Of a stretch of 64,000 bases of DNA, positions 35,141 to 43,256 are shown piece by piece. Positions within the stretch are counted from its first letter, which is position 1, and each line of letters opens with the position of its first letter. The notes under the pieces are model-generated. The model saw only the letters and a program-made list of their open reading frames with translations, was not told the DNA's origin and did not search any database. The stretch is from Nitrospirillum amazonense (GTDB lineage: Bacteria > Pseudomonadota > Alphaproteobacteria > Azospirillales > Azospirillaceae): NCBI RefSeq assembly GCF_007828045.1, contig NZ_VITN01000012.1, forward strand, positions 124,001-188,000, given 5' to 3'. The translations under genes and the position numbers were made by a program.

Positions 35141-36217
35141 TTAGCGGGTGAGACCCTGGGCCAGGCTGGGCACGTCCAGCGGCACGAAGCCGTAGTGCTT
35201 CAGCCAGCGCAGGTCGGCCTCGAAAAAGGTGCGCAGGTCGGGGATGCCGTACTTCAGCATGGCCACGCGCTCGATGCCCATGCCGAAGGCGAAGCCCTGC
35301 CAGCGGGTGCTGTCGATGCCGCAATTCTCCAGCACCTTGGGGTGGACCATGCCGCAGCCCAGGATCTCCAGCCAGTCGCCATGGTTGCCCAGCTTCAGCT
35401 CGCCGCCCTTGCGCGAGCAGCCGATGTCCACCTCCGCCGACGGTTCGGTGAAGGGGAAGAAGCTGGGGCGGAAGCGCAGCGGCAGGTCGTCCACCTGGAA
35501 GAAGGCGCGGCAGAACTCCAGCAACGTGCCCTTCAGGTGGCCCATGTGGATATTCTCGCCGATCACCAGGCCTTCGATCTGGTGGAACATGGGGGTGTGG
35601 GTCTGGTCGTAGTCGGACCGGTAGGTGCGGCCGGGCGCGATGATGCGGATGGGCGGCTCCCCCGCCAGCATGGTGCGGATCTGCACCGGGCTGGTGTGGG
35701 TGCGCAGCACGCGGGTATCCCCGTCCGGCCCGTTGGGCAGGTAGAAGGTGTCGTGCATTTGGCGCGCCGGGTGCTCCGGCGGGATGTTCAGGGCGGTGAA
35801 GTTGTTGAAGTCGGTCTCGATGTCCGGCCCCTCCGCCACGGTGAAGCCCATGTCGGCGAAGATGGCGATCATCTCTTCCACCGTCTGGCTGATGGGGTGG
35901 ACTCGGCCCTCGACCTCGGGGCGGGCCGGCAGGCTGACGTCGATCCGCTCCGCCTCCAGCTTCTGCGCCAGCGCCTCGGCCTTCAGCACCTGGCGGCGGG
36001 CGTCCAGCGCCAGGGAGATCTCTTCCTTCACGGCGTTCAGGGCCTGGCCGCGTTCCCGCCGCTCATCCGGCGTCAGCGATCCCATGTCCTTCATCAGGCC
36101 GGTGATGCGGCCCTTCTTGCCCAGGGCGTCCACCCGCACCTCTTCCAGGGCGGCCAGGTCGGGGGCGGCGGCAGCGGCGGCCAGCAGGTCGGCCTTGAGG
36201 CTGTCGAGGATGTTCAT
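35141..36217 (-). CDS. pheS: Phenylalanine-tRNA ligase, alpha subunit
   Basis: 358 residues. N-terminal coiled coil (about 1-90), then the class II synthetase core: [19 protein letters not shown], the motif 2 region with [12 protein letters not shown] and [21 protein letters not shown], and motif 3 [18 protein letters not shown]. It contains the aminoacylation site of PheRS. A dispersed repeat and a strong terminator separate it from rplT, so pheST is likely transcribed on its own. Confidence 0.97.
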   Translation of the reverse strand: MNILDSLKADLLAAAAAAPDLAALEEVRVDALGKKGRITGLMKDMGSLTPDERRERGQALNAVKEEISLALDARRQVLKAEALAQKLEAERIDVSLPARPEVEGRVHPISQTVEEMIAIFADMGFTVAEGPDIETDFNNFTALNIPPEHPARQMHDTFYLPNGPDGDTRVLRTHTSPVQIRTMLAGEPPIRIIAPGRTYRSDYDQTHTPMFHQIEGLVIGENIHMGHLKGTLLEFCRAFFQVDDLPLRFRPSFFPFTEPSAEVDIGCSRKGGELKLGNHGDWLEILGCGMVHPKVLENCGIDSTRWQGFAFGMGIERVAMLKYGIPDLRTFFEADLRWLKHYGFVPLDVPSLAQGLTR

Positions 36218-36300
36218 CGCGACGATCCGTCTTCTCGGGGGCAGTGGGGCAAACTCGGAGCGATACTATCAACGGCACCAGGCTTTGACTCGTGCCGTTG

Positions 36301-36389
36301 TAGGACGCGACCGCGTCCGCCGGAGCGAGCACCGCAGGGCGCAGCGAGGAAGCCAAGCGGCCGGATGGCCGCGCCCGGCGTTTGAGGGA
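36301..36389 (+). repeat. Dispersed intergenic repeat, copy B (divergent centre)
   Basis: Begins TAGGACGCGACCGCGTCCGC and ends GCCAAGCGGCCGGATGGCCG...GCGTTTGAGGGA, like copies C and D, but the middle (GCGAGCACCGCAGGGCGCAG) differs. That middle resembles, in reverse orientation, DNA just left of copy C (about 46770-46800). It lies between rplT and pheS. Confidence 0.8.
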
Positions 36390-36391
36390 AT

Positions 36392-36425
36392 AAAAAAAGG
36401 GAGCGGGCCCGCCGGGCCTGCTCCC
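36392..36425 (-). terminator. rplT terminator
   Basis: On the minus strand: GGGAGC-A-GGCCC-GGC-GGGCC-C-GCTCCC followed by seven T. It is one of the strongest terminators in the window and separates rpmI-rplT from pheST. Confidence 0.9.
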
Positions 36426-36456
36426 CTTCTTATCAGCGCCGTTGATCCGGGTAGGA

Positions 36457-36819
36457 TCAAGCGGCCTTGAGAGCGGCCTGGGCTTGATCGACCAGGACCT
36501 TAAACGCCTCCGGCTCGCGCGCGGCGATGTCGGCGAGGACCTTGCGGTCAACGTCGATGGCGGCGCGCTTCAGGCCGTGCATGAACTGGCTGTAGGTCAG
36601 GCCGTGGATGCGGGCACCGGCGTTGATGCGCTGGATCCACAGGGCGCGGAAGTTACGCTTCTTGGCGCGACGGTCGCGGTAGGCGTAACGCAACGCCTTC
36701 TCGACCTTCTCGATCGCGATACGGAAGCAGCTGTTGGAACGACCCCGGTAGCCCTTGGCCAGCTTCAGGATCTTCTTGTGACGGGCGTGGGTGGTCACGC
36801 CCCGCTTAACGCGAGCCAT
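36457..36819 (-). CDS. rplT: 50S ribosomal protein L20
   Basis: 120 residues, complete. Highly basic; [27 protein letters not shown] at the start spans the 23S-binding N-terminal helix (given here by its first residues, [15 protein letters not shown]), and [20 protein letters not shown] follows. It binds early in 50S assembly and in many bacteria autoregulates its operon. It lies 13 bp after rpmI. Confidence 0.98.
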   Translation of the reverse strand: MARVKRGVTTHARHKKILKLAKGYRGRSNSCFRIAIEKVEKALRYAYRDRRAKKRNFRALWIQRINAGARIHGLTYSQFMHGLKRAAIDVDRKVLADIAAREPEAFKVLVDQAQAALKAA

Positions 36820-36832
36820 GGTTCAGCCCTCC

Positions 36833-37033
36833 TTACGGTACCCGGATGAAATTCTTGGTGATGATGATACCGTCCTGCTTGGACAGGGTCATCATGCCGC
36901 GGGCGTTCCGCTTCATCTTCTGCGGACGCTTGCGCATGCCGTGGCGCTTGCCGGCGGCCTGGGCGCGAACGAGACCGGAGGCGGTCAGCTTGAACCGCTT
37001 CTTCGTCCCGCTGTGATTCTTCAGCTTGGGCAT
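36833..37033 (-). CDS. rpmI: 50S ribosomal protein L35
   Basis: 66 residues, standard length, starting [20 protein letters not shown] with [14 protein letters not shown] in the middle. It forms a pair with rplT. infC, often upstream, is not in the preceding ~220 bp, where a toxin-antitoxin pair begins instead. Confidence 0.97.
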   Translation of the reverse strand: MPKLKNHSGTKKRFKLTASGLVRAQAAGKRHGMRKRPQKMKRNARGMMTLSKQDGIIITKNFIRVP

Positions 37034-37252
37034 TTTGGTTCCTCACGAAAGAATAACCGCCCCTGGGGGACGTCCCTGGGGACGGCGGTGGATCCATTTG
37101 AGCGGGTGGGCATGCCCTGGACCTTTCGGTCCGGCCTCGCCGCCAAAATGAAGCGCGGTTTGTACACGGGGGCGGGGCGTATGGCAAGGGCCGAGCGCGG
37201 CGGAACGCCTGCATGAGTGTCGGGGCCGCCCTTCAAAACTGCGGGGCGGCCA

Positions 37253-37549
37253 TCATAGCCGGCCGGGGATGTCCGCCATTTCATGGAAGACCGCCAAAAT
37301 GGCGGGCCGGGGCAAATGGCGAAAGGCGATCCAATAGCGCCCGGACTTGACCCACAGCCAGCCGCGCCGCGCGAGAATGGGGTAGGACCTTGGCGCCGTG
37401 AGGCCAATGGCCGTTCCGGCTAGAATGGCATCGGATGCACGTTCCAGGGCCGCATAAAGGTTGCGAACCGCTTCCGCGCGACCAAGCTCTTCATAGTGAT
37501 CCCGAAGGTCGGCGACATGTTGCGCGGCGCGCCGGGTAAGCGGAATCAC
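37253..37549 (-). CDS. RelE/ParE-family toxin (second TA module)
   Basis: 98 residues, GTG start overlapping the antitoxin stop (GTGA). Sequence order fits the family: PLTRRAAQHVADLRDHYEELGR, helix VRNLYAALERASDAI, then strands with RRGWLWVKSGRYWIAFRH and a C-terminal ILAVFHEMADIPGR. It should inhibit gyrase or the ribosome. The pair lies between rpmI and a DUF488 gene. Confidence 0.85.
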   Translation of the reverse strand: MIPLTRRAAQHVADLRDHYEELGRAEAVRNLYAALERASDAILAGTAIGLTAPRSYPILARRGWLWVKSGRYWIAFRHLPRPAILAVFHEMADIPGRL

Positions 37550-37731
37550 CGTCGGGTCGCCGCTCCGCGGGATGGTGCGTCTTGCCGCTTGGCCTCAAGT
37601 CGGGCGATGCTGGCGCGCAACTCTTCCAGGACGGCTTCTCCAACGACAAGGTCACCAGCAGCGTATTCCGCCTCGCTGATGTCGAGGTCGGCGATCAAGT
37701 CGGAAAGTGGGCGTCGGGTCGGGTCGCTCAT
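37546..37731 (-). CDS. Antitoxin of the second TA module
   Basis: 61 residues starting MSDPTRRPLSDLIADLDISE. Short, acidic first half and a helical, charged tail (VLEELRASIARLEAKRQ). The position (4-nt overlap with the toxin) and size define it as the antitoxin; its DNA-binding class is unclear, and no ribbon-helix-helix is evident. A palindrome lies 8 bp upstream. Confidence 0.78.
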   Translation of the reverse strand: MSDPTRRPLSDLIADLDISEAEYAAGDLVVGEAVLEELRASIARLEAKRQDAPSRGAATRR

Positions 37732-37739
37732 GACTATAA

Positions 37740-37754
37740 GATGGCATTGCCATC
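37740..37754. promoter_or_regulatory. Operator palindrome of the second TA module
   Basis: GATGGCATTGCCATC is a perfect 15-bp palindrome, 8 bp upstream of the antitoxin start. It shares the GGCAT/TGCC core with the parDE palindrome at 27396. Confidence 0.6.
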
Positions 37755-37851
37755 CTGGGCTGTCGAGGGGGCGCCGTTTACTCTTGCCGTGCTCCGGCAG
37801 CGGCCCCACTTCTAAAAACGCCACCGATTCCTTGAAAGGGAGCGCCCGCCC

Positions 37852-38307
37852 ATGCCCGAGCTTTACACCATAGGGTATGAGAAGGCGGGCCAGCCGGCGT
37901 TGGTGGAGCGCCTGGTGCGGGCCGGCGTGCGCACCCTGATCGACGTGCGCGAACTGCCGCTGTCGCGCCGGGCCGGCTTTTCCAAGGGCCCGCTGTCGGC
38001 GGCCCTGCGCCAGGCCGGCATTGAATACCTGCACCTGAAGGCGCTGGGCACGCCCAAGGAGGGCCGCCTGGCGGGGCGGGCCGGCAACCAGCCGCTGTTC
38101 TGGTCCATCGTCGACCAGGCCCTGGCCCGGCCGGAGGCCCAGTATGAGCTGGGGGTGGCCGCCGCCACCGCGCTGAACCAGGGGCCCGCCTGCCTGCTGT
38201 GCCTGGAGGATGACCCGCACATCTGCCACCGCTCCCGCGTCGCGGCCGACATGGCGGCCGGCTGGGGCTTCGACATCCACCACCTGTCGGTGGACGCCGC
38301 CTTCTAG
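37852..38307 (+). CDS. DUF488 domain-containing protein
   Basis: 151 residues. Family motifs: LYTIGYE at the start, LIDVRELPLSRRAGFSK, YLHLKALGTPKEGR, and CLEDDPHICHRSRVA with Cys/His residues suggestive of metal binding. DUF488 proteins are widespread, of unknown biochemical role, sometimes linked to DNA or stress. It is preceded by AAAGGGAG and is not clearly in an operon. Confidence 0.88.
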   Translation: MPELYTIGYEKAGQPALVERLVRAGVRTLIDVRELPLSRRAGFSKGPLSAALRQAGIEYLHLKALGTPKEGRLAGRAGNQPLFWSIVDQALARPEAQYELGVAAATALNQGPACLLCLEDDPHICHRSRVAADMAAGWGFDIHHLSVDAAF

Positions 38308-38520
38308 CCCGCCCGGATCCGCCGCCCCCAAATTTGCCAGCGGGCGCCGCAAGGCGGACACAATGGGCGGCGAGAAGAACCAGGAGGCCGGCGGATGGGA
38401 CCCGAAAGGGACGCTGGCCCAACGGACAGCTAGTCCAAGGGCTTGGGGCTAGGGTAAGCCTCAGGCGGATCGGGTCAACGGGGCGCCGGAAACGGACGCC
38501 CGGGGGGAGCAAGTCGGCCA

Positions 38521-40275
38521 GTGCATCACGTCGACACCATCATCTTCGCGCTCGGATCGCTGCTGATGCTGGCCATCCTGGCCGGCCGCGCCTCCTCCCG
38601 CATCGGCGCGCCCCTGCTGCTGGTGTTCCTGGCGCTGGGCATCGCCGTCGACAAGCTGGCCAACTTCCAGTTCAACGACTACCGCCTGGCCTCGCTGGTC
38701 GGGTCCATCGCCATCGCCGTCATCCTGTTCGATGGCGGCCTGCGCACGCCCAAGGCGGTGTTCAAGGTGGCGCGATGGCCCGCCCTTGTCCTGTCCACCG
38801 CCGGCGTGCTGGTCACGGCCGGCGTCACCTGCGTGGTGGCGCGCTGGCTGCTGGGCGTGGGCTGGGCCCAGGGTTTCCTGATCGGCAGCATCGTCGCCTC
38901 CACCGACGCGGCGGCCGTGTTCCTGCTGCTGCACCAGCGGGGCCTGCGCCTGCGCCCCCGCGTCTCCGCCCTGCTGGAGGTGGAGTCGGGCCTGAACGAC
39001 CCCATGGCCGTGTTCCTGACCCTCCTGTCCATTCACGCCGTGCAGGGGGCCGGCTTCGGCTGGGCGCAACTGGGCCAGTTCGCGCTGGAGATGGGCGGTG
39101 GCGGCATCATCGGTATCGCCGGCGGTTTCGCCCTGTCGGCCATCATCAACCGGCTGGAGCTGTCGGCCGGCCTCTATCCCATCCTGGCGCTGGCCGGCAC
39201 CCTGTTCATCTTCGGCGCCACCCAGACCATCGGCGCCTCCGGCTTCCTGGCCGTGTACCTGGCCGGCTTCATCATGGGCAACCGCCGGGTCAAGGCGCGC
39301 CAGATCATCGAGCGTTTCCACGACGGTCTGGCCTGGCTCAGCCAGATCTCCCTGTTCCTCATGCTGGGCGTGCTGGTCTCGCCCGACACGCTGGTGCGGG
39401 TGGCGCTGCCGGCCCTGGTGGTGGCCGTGGCGTTGATCCTGGTGGCGCGGCCCCTGGCCGTCACCCTGTGCCTGTCCTTCTTCGGCTTCGCCTGGAATGA
39501 GCGGCTGTTCATCTCTTGGGTCGGCCTGCGCGGCGCGGTCCCCATCTTCCTGGGCCTGCTGCCGGTGCTGTCGGGCCTGCCGGGGGCCGAAACCTATTTC
39601 GGCATCGCCTTCGCCGTGGTGCTGCTGTCCCTGCTGGCCCAGGGTTGGACCATCGGCCCGGCGGCGCGCCTGCTGGACGTGGAAATCCCGGCCGACCCCG
39701 AACCGCCCGGCCGCGCCGACATCGACCTGCCGGTGGACGGGCCGCAGCAGCTGGCCATGCTGACGGTGGCGCCGGAGAGCGAGGCGGCGGTGCGCGGCCT
39801 GGGCCGGCTGGTGGTGCCGGAATCCGTGCGCGTGCTGGCCATGATCCGCGAGGGCCATCCCGTGGCGCCGGAGGAGGTGCGGGTGCTCTACCCCGGTGAC
39901 GCCGTGCTGGTGCTGGGCGAACCGGCGGCCCTCACCGCCATGGAACGCCTGTTCGGCCGCCGCGACCACGGCCGCCGCGCCGCCGGGTTGGGCGATTTCC
40001 AGGTCAAGGGCGACACGCCCCTGGCCGCCGTGGCCGGGCTCTATGGCTTCGAGGCGCCGCCCGTCGACGGCGACATCGCCATCGGCGAGCACCTGGCCCG
40101 CCGCCTGGGCCGCCGCGCCTCCGTCGGCGTACGCCTGAAGGTGGGCGAGGTCGCGCTGATCGTGGCGTCCATGGACGAGACGCGGGTGACCGAGGTCGGC
40201 ATCGACCTGACACCCAACGAACGGCCCTGGACGCGCCTGCGCCAGGGCCTGAAAGGCCTCAGGCGCAGCGCCTGA
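38521..40275 (+). CDS. nhaP2: K+/H+ antiporter of the CPA1 family (NhaP2/CvrA-like)
   Basis: 584 residues with a GTG start. About twelve membrane helices (residues ~5-395) carry ASTDAAAVFLLL and the ESGLNDPMAVFLTL motif with the exchange-site Asp. A cytoplasmic TrkA_C (RCK_C) domain follows (about 415-490, LVVPESVRVLAMIREG...YPGDAVLVLG), then a CorC/HlyC-like transporter-associated C-terminus. It should expel K+ or Na+ in exchange for protons at the inner membrane, with nucleotide-type regulation by the RCK part. Its last codons form half of a long palindrome. Confidence 0.88.
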   Translation: MHHVDTIIFALGSLLMLAILAGRASSRIGAPLLLVFLALGIAVDKLANFQFNDYRLASLVGSIAIAVILFDGGLRTPKAVFKVARWPALVLSTAGVLVTAGVTCVVARWLLGVGWAQGFLIGSIVASTDAAAVFLLLHQRGLRLRPRVSALLEVESGLNDPMAVFLTLLSIHAVQGAGFGWAQLGQFALEMGGGGIIGIAGGFALSAIINRLELSAGLYPILALAGTLFIFGATQTIGASGFLAVYLAGFIMGNRRVKARQIIERFHDGLAWLSQISLFLMLGVLVSPDTLVRVALPALVVAVALILVARPLAVTLCLSFFGFAWNERLFISWVGLRGAVPIFLGLLPVLSGLPGAETYFGIAFAVVLLSLLAQGWTIGPAARLLDVEIPADPEPPGRADIDLPVDGPQQLAMLTVAPESEAAVRGLGRLVVPESVRVLAMIREGHPVAPEEVRVLYPGDAVLVLGEPAALTAMERLFGRRDHGRRAAGLGDFQVKGDTPLAAVAGLYGFEAPPVDGDIAIGEHLARRLGRRASVGVRLKVGEVALIVASMDETRVTEVGIDLTPNERPWTRLRQGLKGLRRSA

Positions 40276-40288
40276 GGCCTTTCAGGCC
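40246..40288. terminator. 43-bp perfect inverted repeat at the antiporter/regA junction
   Basis: Arms of 21 bp (40246-40266 and 40268-40288) around one central A. The left arm encodes the last residues of the antiporter; the right arm is non-coding before the convergent regA stop. Its core CCTCAGGCGC/GCGCCTGAGG matches the end motif of the dispersed repeats. It should form a very stable hairpin in either RNA. Confidence 0.7.
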
Positions 40289-40306
40289 GCCTTTGGGAAA
40301 CCGCGC

Positions 40307-40888
40307 TCAGGTCCGGGGCGCGTGCTTGTTCAGGATGCGCTGCAGGGTGCGGCGGTGCATTTTCAAGCGGCGCGCGGTTTCCGAAACGTTGCGGTCGCAC
40401 TGCTCGAACACCCGCTGGATGTGTTCCCAGCGGACGCGGTCGGCCGACATGGGATGTTCCGGCGGCGGCGGCAGGGGGCCGTCGGTCAGCAGGGCGGCCT
40501 CGACCGCGTCGGCGTCCGCGGGCTTGGGCAGGTAATCGACGGCGCCGGCCTTCACGGCCGCGACGGCGGTGGCGATGTTGCCATAGCCGGTCAGCATGAC
40601 GATGCGCGCCTCGGGCCGTGCGTCACGCAGGGCCTTCACCACGTCCAGGCCGCTGCCGTCCGCCAGGCGCAGATCGACCACGGCGTAGCGGGGAGCCGCC
40701 TCCTGCGCCACGTCCACGCCCAGGGCGACGCTGTCCACCGCCACCACGTCGAAGCCGCGCTTTTCCAGCGCGCGGGCCAGGCGGATGCGGAAGGGGGCGT
40801 CATCGTCCACCACCAGCAGGCTGCGCGACGCGTCCCCGGTGAAGCCGAGGCGCATGGGATCGATCACGTCACCGGTCTCAACGTTCAT
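40307..40888 (-). CDS. regA: Redox response regulator RegA/PrrA/ActR
   Basis: 193 residues. Receiver domain (about 22-140) with DDD acidic pocket (28-30), phospho-acceptor Asp72 in VVDLRLADG, TGYGN and a Lys in YLPKP. A Pro-rich hinge (LPPPPEHP) leads to a Fis-type helix-turn-helix (NVSETARRLKMHRRTLQRIL), conserved across the family. It controls photosynthesis, respiration, nitrogen and CO2 fixation genes in relatives in response to quinone/redox state. Its sensor lies upstream with a 298-bp gap. Confidence 0.93.
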   Translation of the reverse strand: MNVETGDVIDPMRLGFTGDASRSLLVVDDDAPFRIRLARALEKRGFDVVAVDSVALGVDVAQEAAPRYAVVDLRLADGSGLDVVKALRDARPEARIVMLTGYGNIATAVAAVKAGAVDYLPKPADADAVEAALLTDGPLPPPPEHPMSADRVRWEHIQRVFEQCDRNVSETARRLKMHRRTLQRILNKHAPRT

Positions 40889-41186
40889 TCTCGAAAACCC
40901 CTTATTTTCCGGCCATGCCGCAGGACGGTTGCAAACTTACCAACGACCTTACTACGCCGTGTTTGGACGCTTCCGTGCAATTCCGACACGCGGCAAAAGG
41001 ACGCCCCGTCATGGCCGGAGAGATGGACACGGGATTATGTCCATCCAAGGGCGGCAATACGCGATTGTTCACCATACGAAGGTTTCCCATTCTTTCGCGC
41101 CGTTCCGACGGCCGGCGGCCTCGTCTCGCGCGGCCCCCTCACCTGCGCGGCCAAGTCACCTGCGCGGCCAAGTCACCTCGACCAAG
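40889..41186. other. Gap between regA and regB, regA promoter region
   Basis: 298 bp without a gene. It should hold the regA promoter since a 298-bp gap is long for co-transcription. The regB-proximal end contains a tandem repeat (41140-41187). No SenC/Sco-type gene, often found between these regulators, is present. Confidence 0.55.
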
Positions 41187-41187
41187 T
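41140..41187. repeat. 17-bp tandem repeat at the regB 3' end
   Basis: CACCTGCGCGGCCAAGT occurs twice in tandem (41140-41156, 41157-41173), followed by a shortened third unit CACCTCGACCAAGT ending at the regB stop. It may be a replication-slippage product. Confidence 0.75.
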
Positions 41188-42563
41188 CACTGGGCCGCCG
41201 GCAGCGGTCCGCTCCAGTTCACGGTGACATGGGCGCCGGCGCCCACGGGCGTGCTGCCGGGCCGGCCGTTGGCGTAGGAGACGACGGCGCCGGTGCGTTC
41301 CAGCAGGATCTGGGCGATGAACAGGCCCAGCCCCATGGTGCCGCCGCCGCCGGCGCGCACCGGCACCTGCTCCAGCCGCTCGTCCCGGTCGGAAACGTAG
41401 GGTTCGCCCAGGCGTTCCAGCAGGCTGACGGGGAAGCCGGGGCCGTCGTCGGCCACGGTCAGCACCAGGGCGGAGGGGTCGCAATGCAGGGTCACGTCCA
41501 CCCGGGTGGTGGCGAACTGCATGGCGTTCTGGAGGATGTTGCCCAGGCCGTGCTGCAGTTCCGGCGACAACGGCAGGGGGGAGGGCGCGCCCTCCTCCGC
41601 CCCGGTCACGGTGATTTCCAGCGCCACGTCCGCCCGGCGGTGGGGGGCGGCCACGGCCTCGATCACCTGCACCGGACCCAGGGGGGCGTAGGGCTCCATC
41701 TCGCCCTCCGCGTCCGGGCGGCGGGCGAGATCGGCCAGGATGACGCGGCAGCGATCGGACTGGCTCTGCAGCAGCTGGATATCCTCCACCCAGGGGTTGT
41801 CGGGCGGCATGTCGCGGGCCAGTTCCTTGGCCACCACGGCGATGGTGCCCAGCGGGCTACCCAGCTCATGCGCCGCGGCGGCGGCCAGCGCGCCCAGGGC
41901 GGAGGCCTTCTGCGCCCGGGCCAGCGACACCTGGCTGGCGATCAGGGCCTGCGACAGGTCGCGGCCGGACTGCGCCACCTTGTAGACGTAGGTGGCGATG
42001 AAGATGGCGGACAGGGTCAGCGCCGCCCAGATGCCGCCCAGATAGATGGGCGGCAGGGTGACGCCGTTGCTGGCCGGCCACGACAGGGGCATGGCCAGGA
42101 CCCAGACCAAGGTCAGGCAGGCGGTGGTCAGCGTGGTCAGCCCGGTGACCAGGCGCCGGCCCAGCATGCTGGCCCCCACCATCAAGGGCGCCAGCACCAG
42201 CACGGCGAAGGGATTTTCCAGCCCGCCGGTCAGCATCAGCAGCACGGTCAGTTGCACCGTGTCATAGCCCAGGAACAGCACCGCGCCCCGTTCGGTCAGG
42301 AAGGGGCTGCGCCGGCGCCGGGCGATGGCGTAGAGGTTGATCAGCAGCGACACCGCCGTCACCGCCAGGGCCGGCAGCAGCGGGATGTCGATGCCGACCA
42401 GATCCTCCACCGTCAGCAAGGTGACGGTCTGACCGGCGATGGCGATCCAGCGGATGGTGTTGAGCGTACGCAGGTTGATGCGGGCTGCGGCCCAGCGTCC
42501 CCCCTCCGGCCGCGCGTCGGCCGCACCGTCATCCGTCGTTGCTGTCCACGCCTGCCGCGTCAT
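41187..42563 (-). CDS. regB: Redox sensor histidine kinase RegB/PrrB/ActS
   Basis: 458 residues from ATG 42563. Six membrane helices (about 40-215) with the quinone-binding GGLENPF motif at 113-119. The phosphoacceptor is His232 in AAAHELGSPLGT; Cys272, exactly 40 residues further in QSDRCRVIL, matches the spacing of His225-Cys265 in Rhodobacter RegB, whose Cys forms a redox disulfide. ATPase boxes: NILQNAMQFA (N) and VADDGPGFP (G1). It autophosphorylates under reducing conditions and passes phosphate to RegA. Confidence 0.93.
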   Translation of the reverse strand: MTRQAWTATTDDGAADARPEGGRWAAARINLRTLNTIRWIAIAGQTVTLLTVEDLVGIDIPLLPALAVTAVSLLINLYAIARRRRSPFLTERGAVLFLGYDTVQLTVLLMLTGGLENPFAVLVLAPLMVGASMLGRRLVTGLTTLTTACLTLVWVLAMPLSWPASNGVTLPPIYLGGIWAALTLSAIFIATYVYKVAQSGRDLSQALIASQVSLARAQKASALGALAAAAAHELGSPLGTIAVVAKELARDMPPDNPWVEDIQLLQSQSDRCRVILADLARRPDAEGEMEPYAPLGPVQVIEAVAAPHRRADVALEITVTGAEEGAPSPLPLSPELQHGLGNILQNAMQFATTRVDVTLHCDPSALVLTVADDGPGFPVSLLERLGEPYVSDRDERLEQVPVRAGGGGTMGLGLFIAQILLERTGAVVSYANGRPGSTPVGAGAHVTVNWSGPLPAAQ

Positions 42564-42728
42564 CGACCTGATCGTCCTGGGTAAATGTTGGCCGGGTGAA
42601 GATTGGCCTGGATAGGCCAGCGGCAACCATGCCGGGCGTCAAGCTATAGCGCACGGGGCACGGCGTCGCACCTGTCGCCATCGACGGGCCCCGCGCAGGC
42701 CCTTGCCCCCGGGCGCGCGGCATTGATA

Positions 42729-43172
42729 ATGGCTGGGAACGCGGAGCCGGACCATGGCTCGGCCAATGGAGAGCAAGCCTTGGAAAGCCAGCGCAAATTC
42801 GCGGTGCAGAAGCCCCAGGGCAAGAAGTGGGAAACCCTGGCCCTGGTCGACAACCTGCCGGCCGGCAAGCGGGAATTCAGCGAAGCGGTGCGCAGCCACG
42901 GCCGGGGCTATGTCCGGCTGATCCAGGTGGATTTCGAGAGTGAGGAGGCGCTGTCCAACTACGACTGGCGCCTGGTGGAACTGCACGACCCCTACAAGGG
43001 CAAGGGCCGGCCCAAGCCCACGGTGGTGGCGGGATCGGAACGCCCGATCAAGCCCAAGAAGGGCAAGGGCCCGGGCGAGAAGGTGGCGGTGCCCATCCGC
43101 ACCTGGATGCTGGCCTGCCTGGTGGCGGTGGCCGTGGGCGTCATGTGGGTGGTGACGTATCACCGGCCGTGA
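42729..43172 (+). CDS. Conserved tail-anchored protein of unknown function
   Basis: 147 residues from ATG 42729. Soluble part (about 20-75): KFAVQKPQGKKWETLALVDN and RGYVRLIQVDFES, likely one small alpha/beta unit; then a Lys/Pro-rich linker (about 90-120) and a single C-terminal membrane helix (about 124-143, TWMLACLVAVAVGVMWVV). This suggests a protein anchored in the inner membrane by its tail with its body in the cytoplasm. I do not recognise a named family. Confidence 0.65.
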   Translation: MAGNAEPDHGSANGEQALESQRKFAVQKPQGKKWETLALVDNLPAGKREFSEAVRSHGRGYVRLIQVDFESEEALSNYDWRLVELHDPYKGKGRPKPTVVAGSERPIKPKKGKGPGEKVAVPIRTWMLACLVAVAVGVMWVVTYHRP

Positions 43173-43188
43173 GGGGCCGGTTGGTTCG

Positions 43189-43250
43189 CCTCAGGCGCCG
43201 GCGGGCCACCGGGCCCTCAAGCCAGCGGATGCTGGCCCCGGCGCTTGAGG
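43189..43250. repeat. Palindromic short relative of the dispersed repeat
   Basis: 62 bp beginning CCTCAGGCGCCGGCGGG and ending CCGGCGCTTGAGG, so both ends are the repeat's terminal motif in opposite orientation. An internal GCCAGC-GGAT-GCTGGC hairpin lies in the centre. It sits between convergent genes and may act as terminator for both. Confidence 0.65.
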
Positions 43251-43256
43251 AAAACG

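Noticed and set aside
36218-36456. Phe-rich leader peptide controlling pheST
   Set aside because: Small frames on the minus strand contain at most two or three Phe from the A/T tract and no attenuator structure beyond the rplT terminator.
41140-41187. Short tandem units as a possible CRISPR array
   Set aside because: Units are directly joined without spacers, and no cas genes are present.
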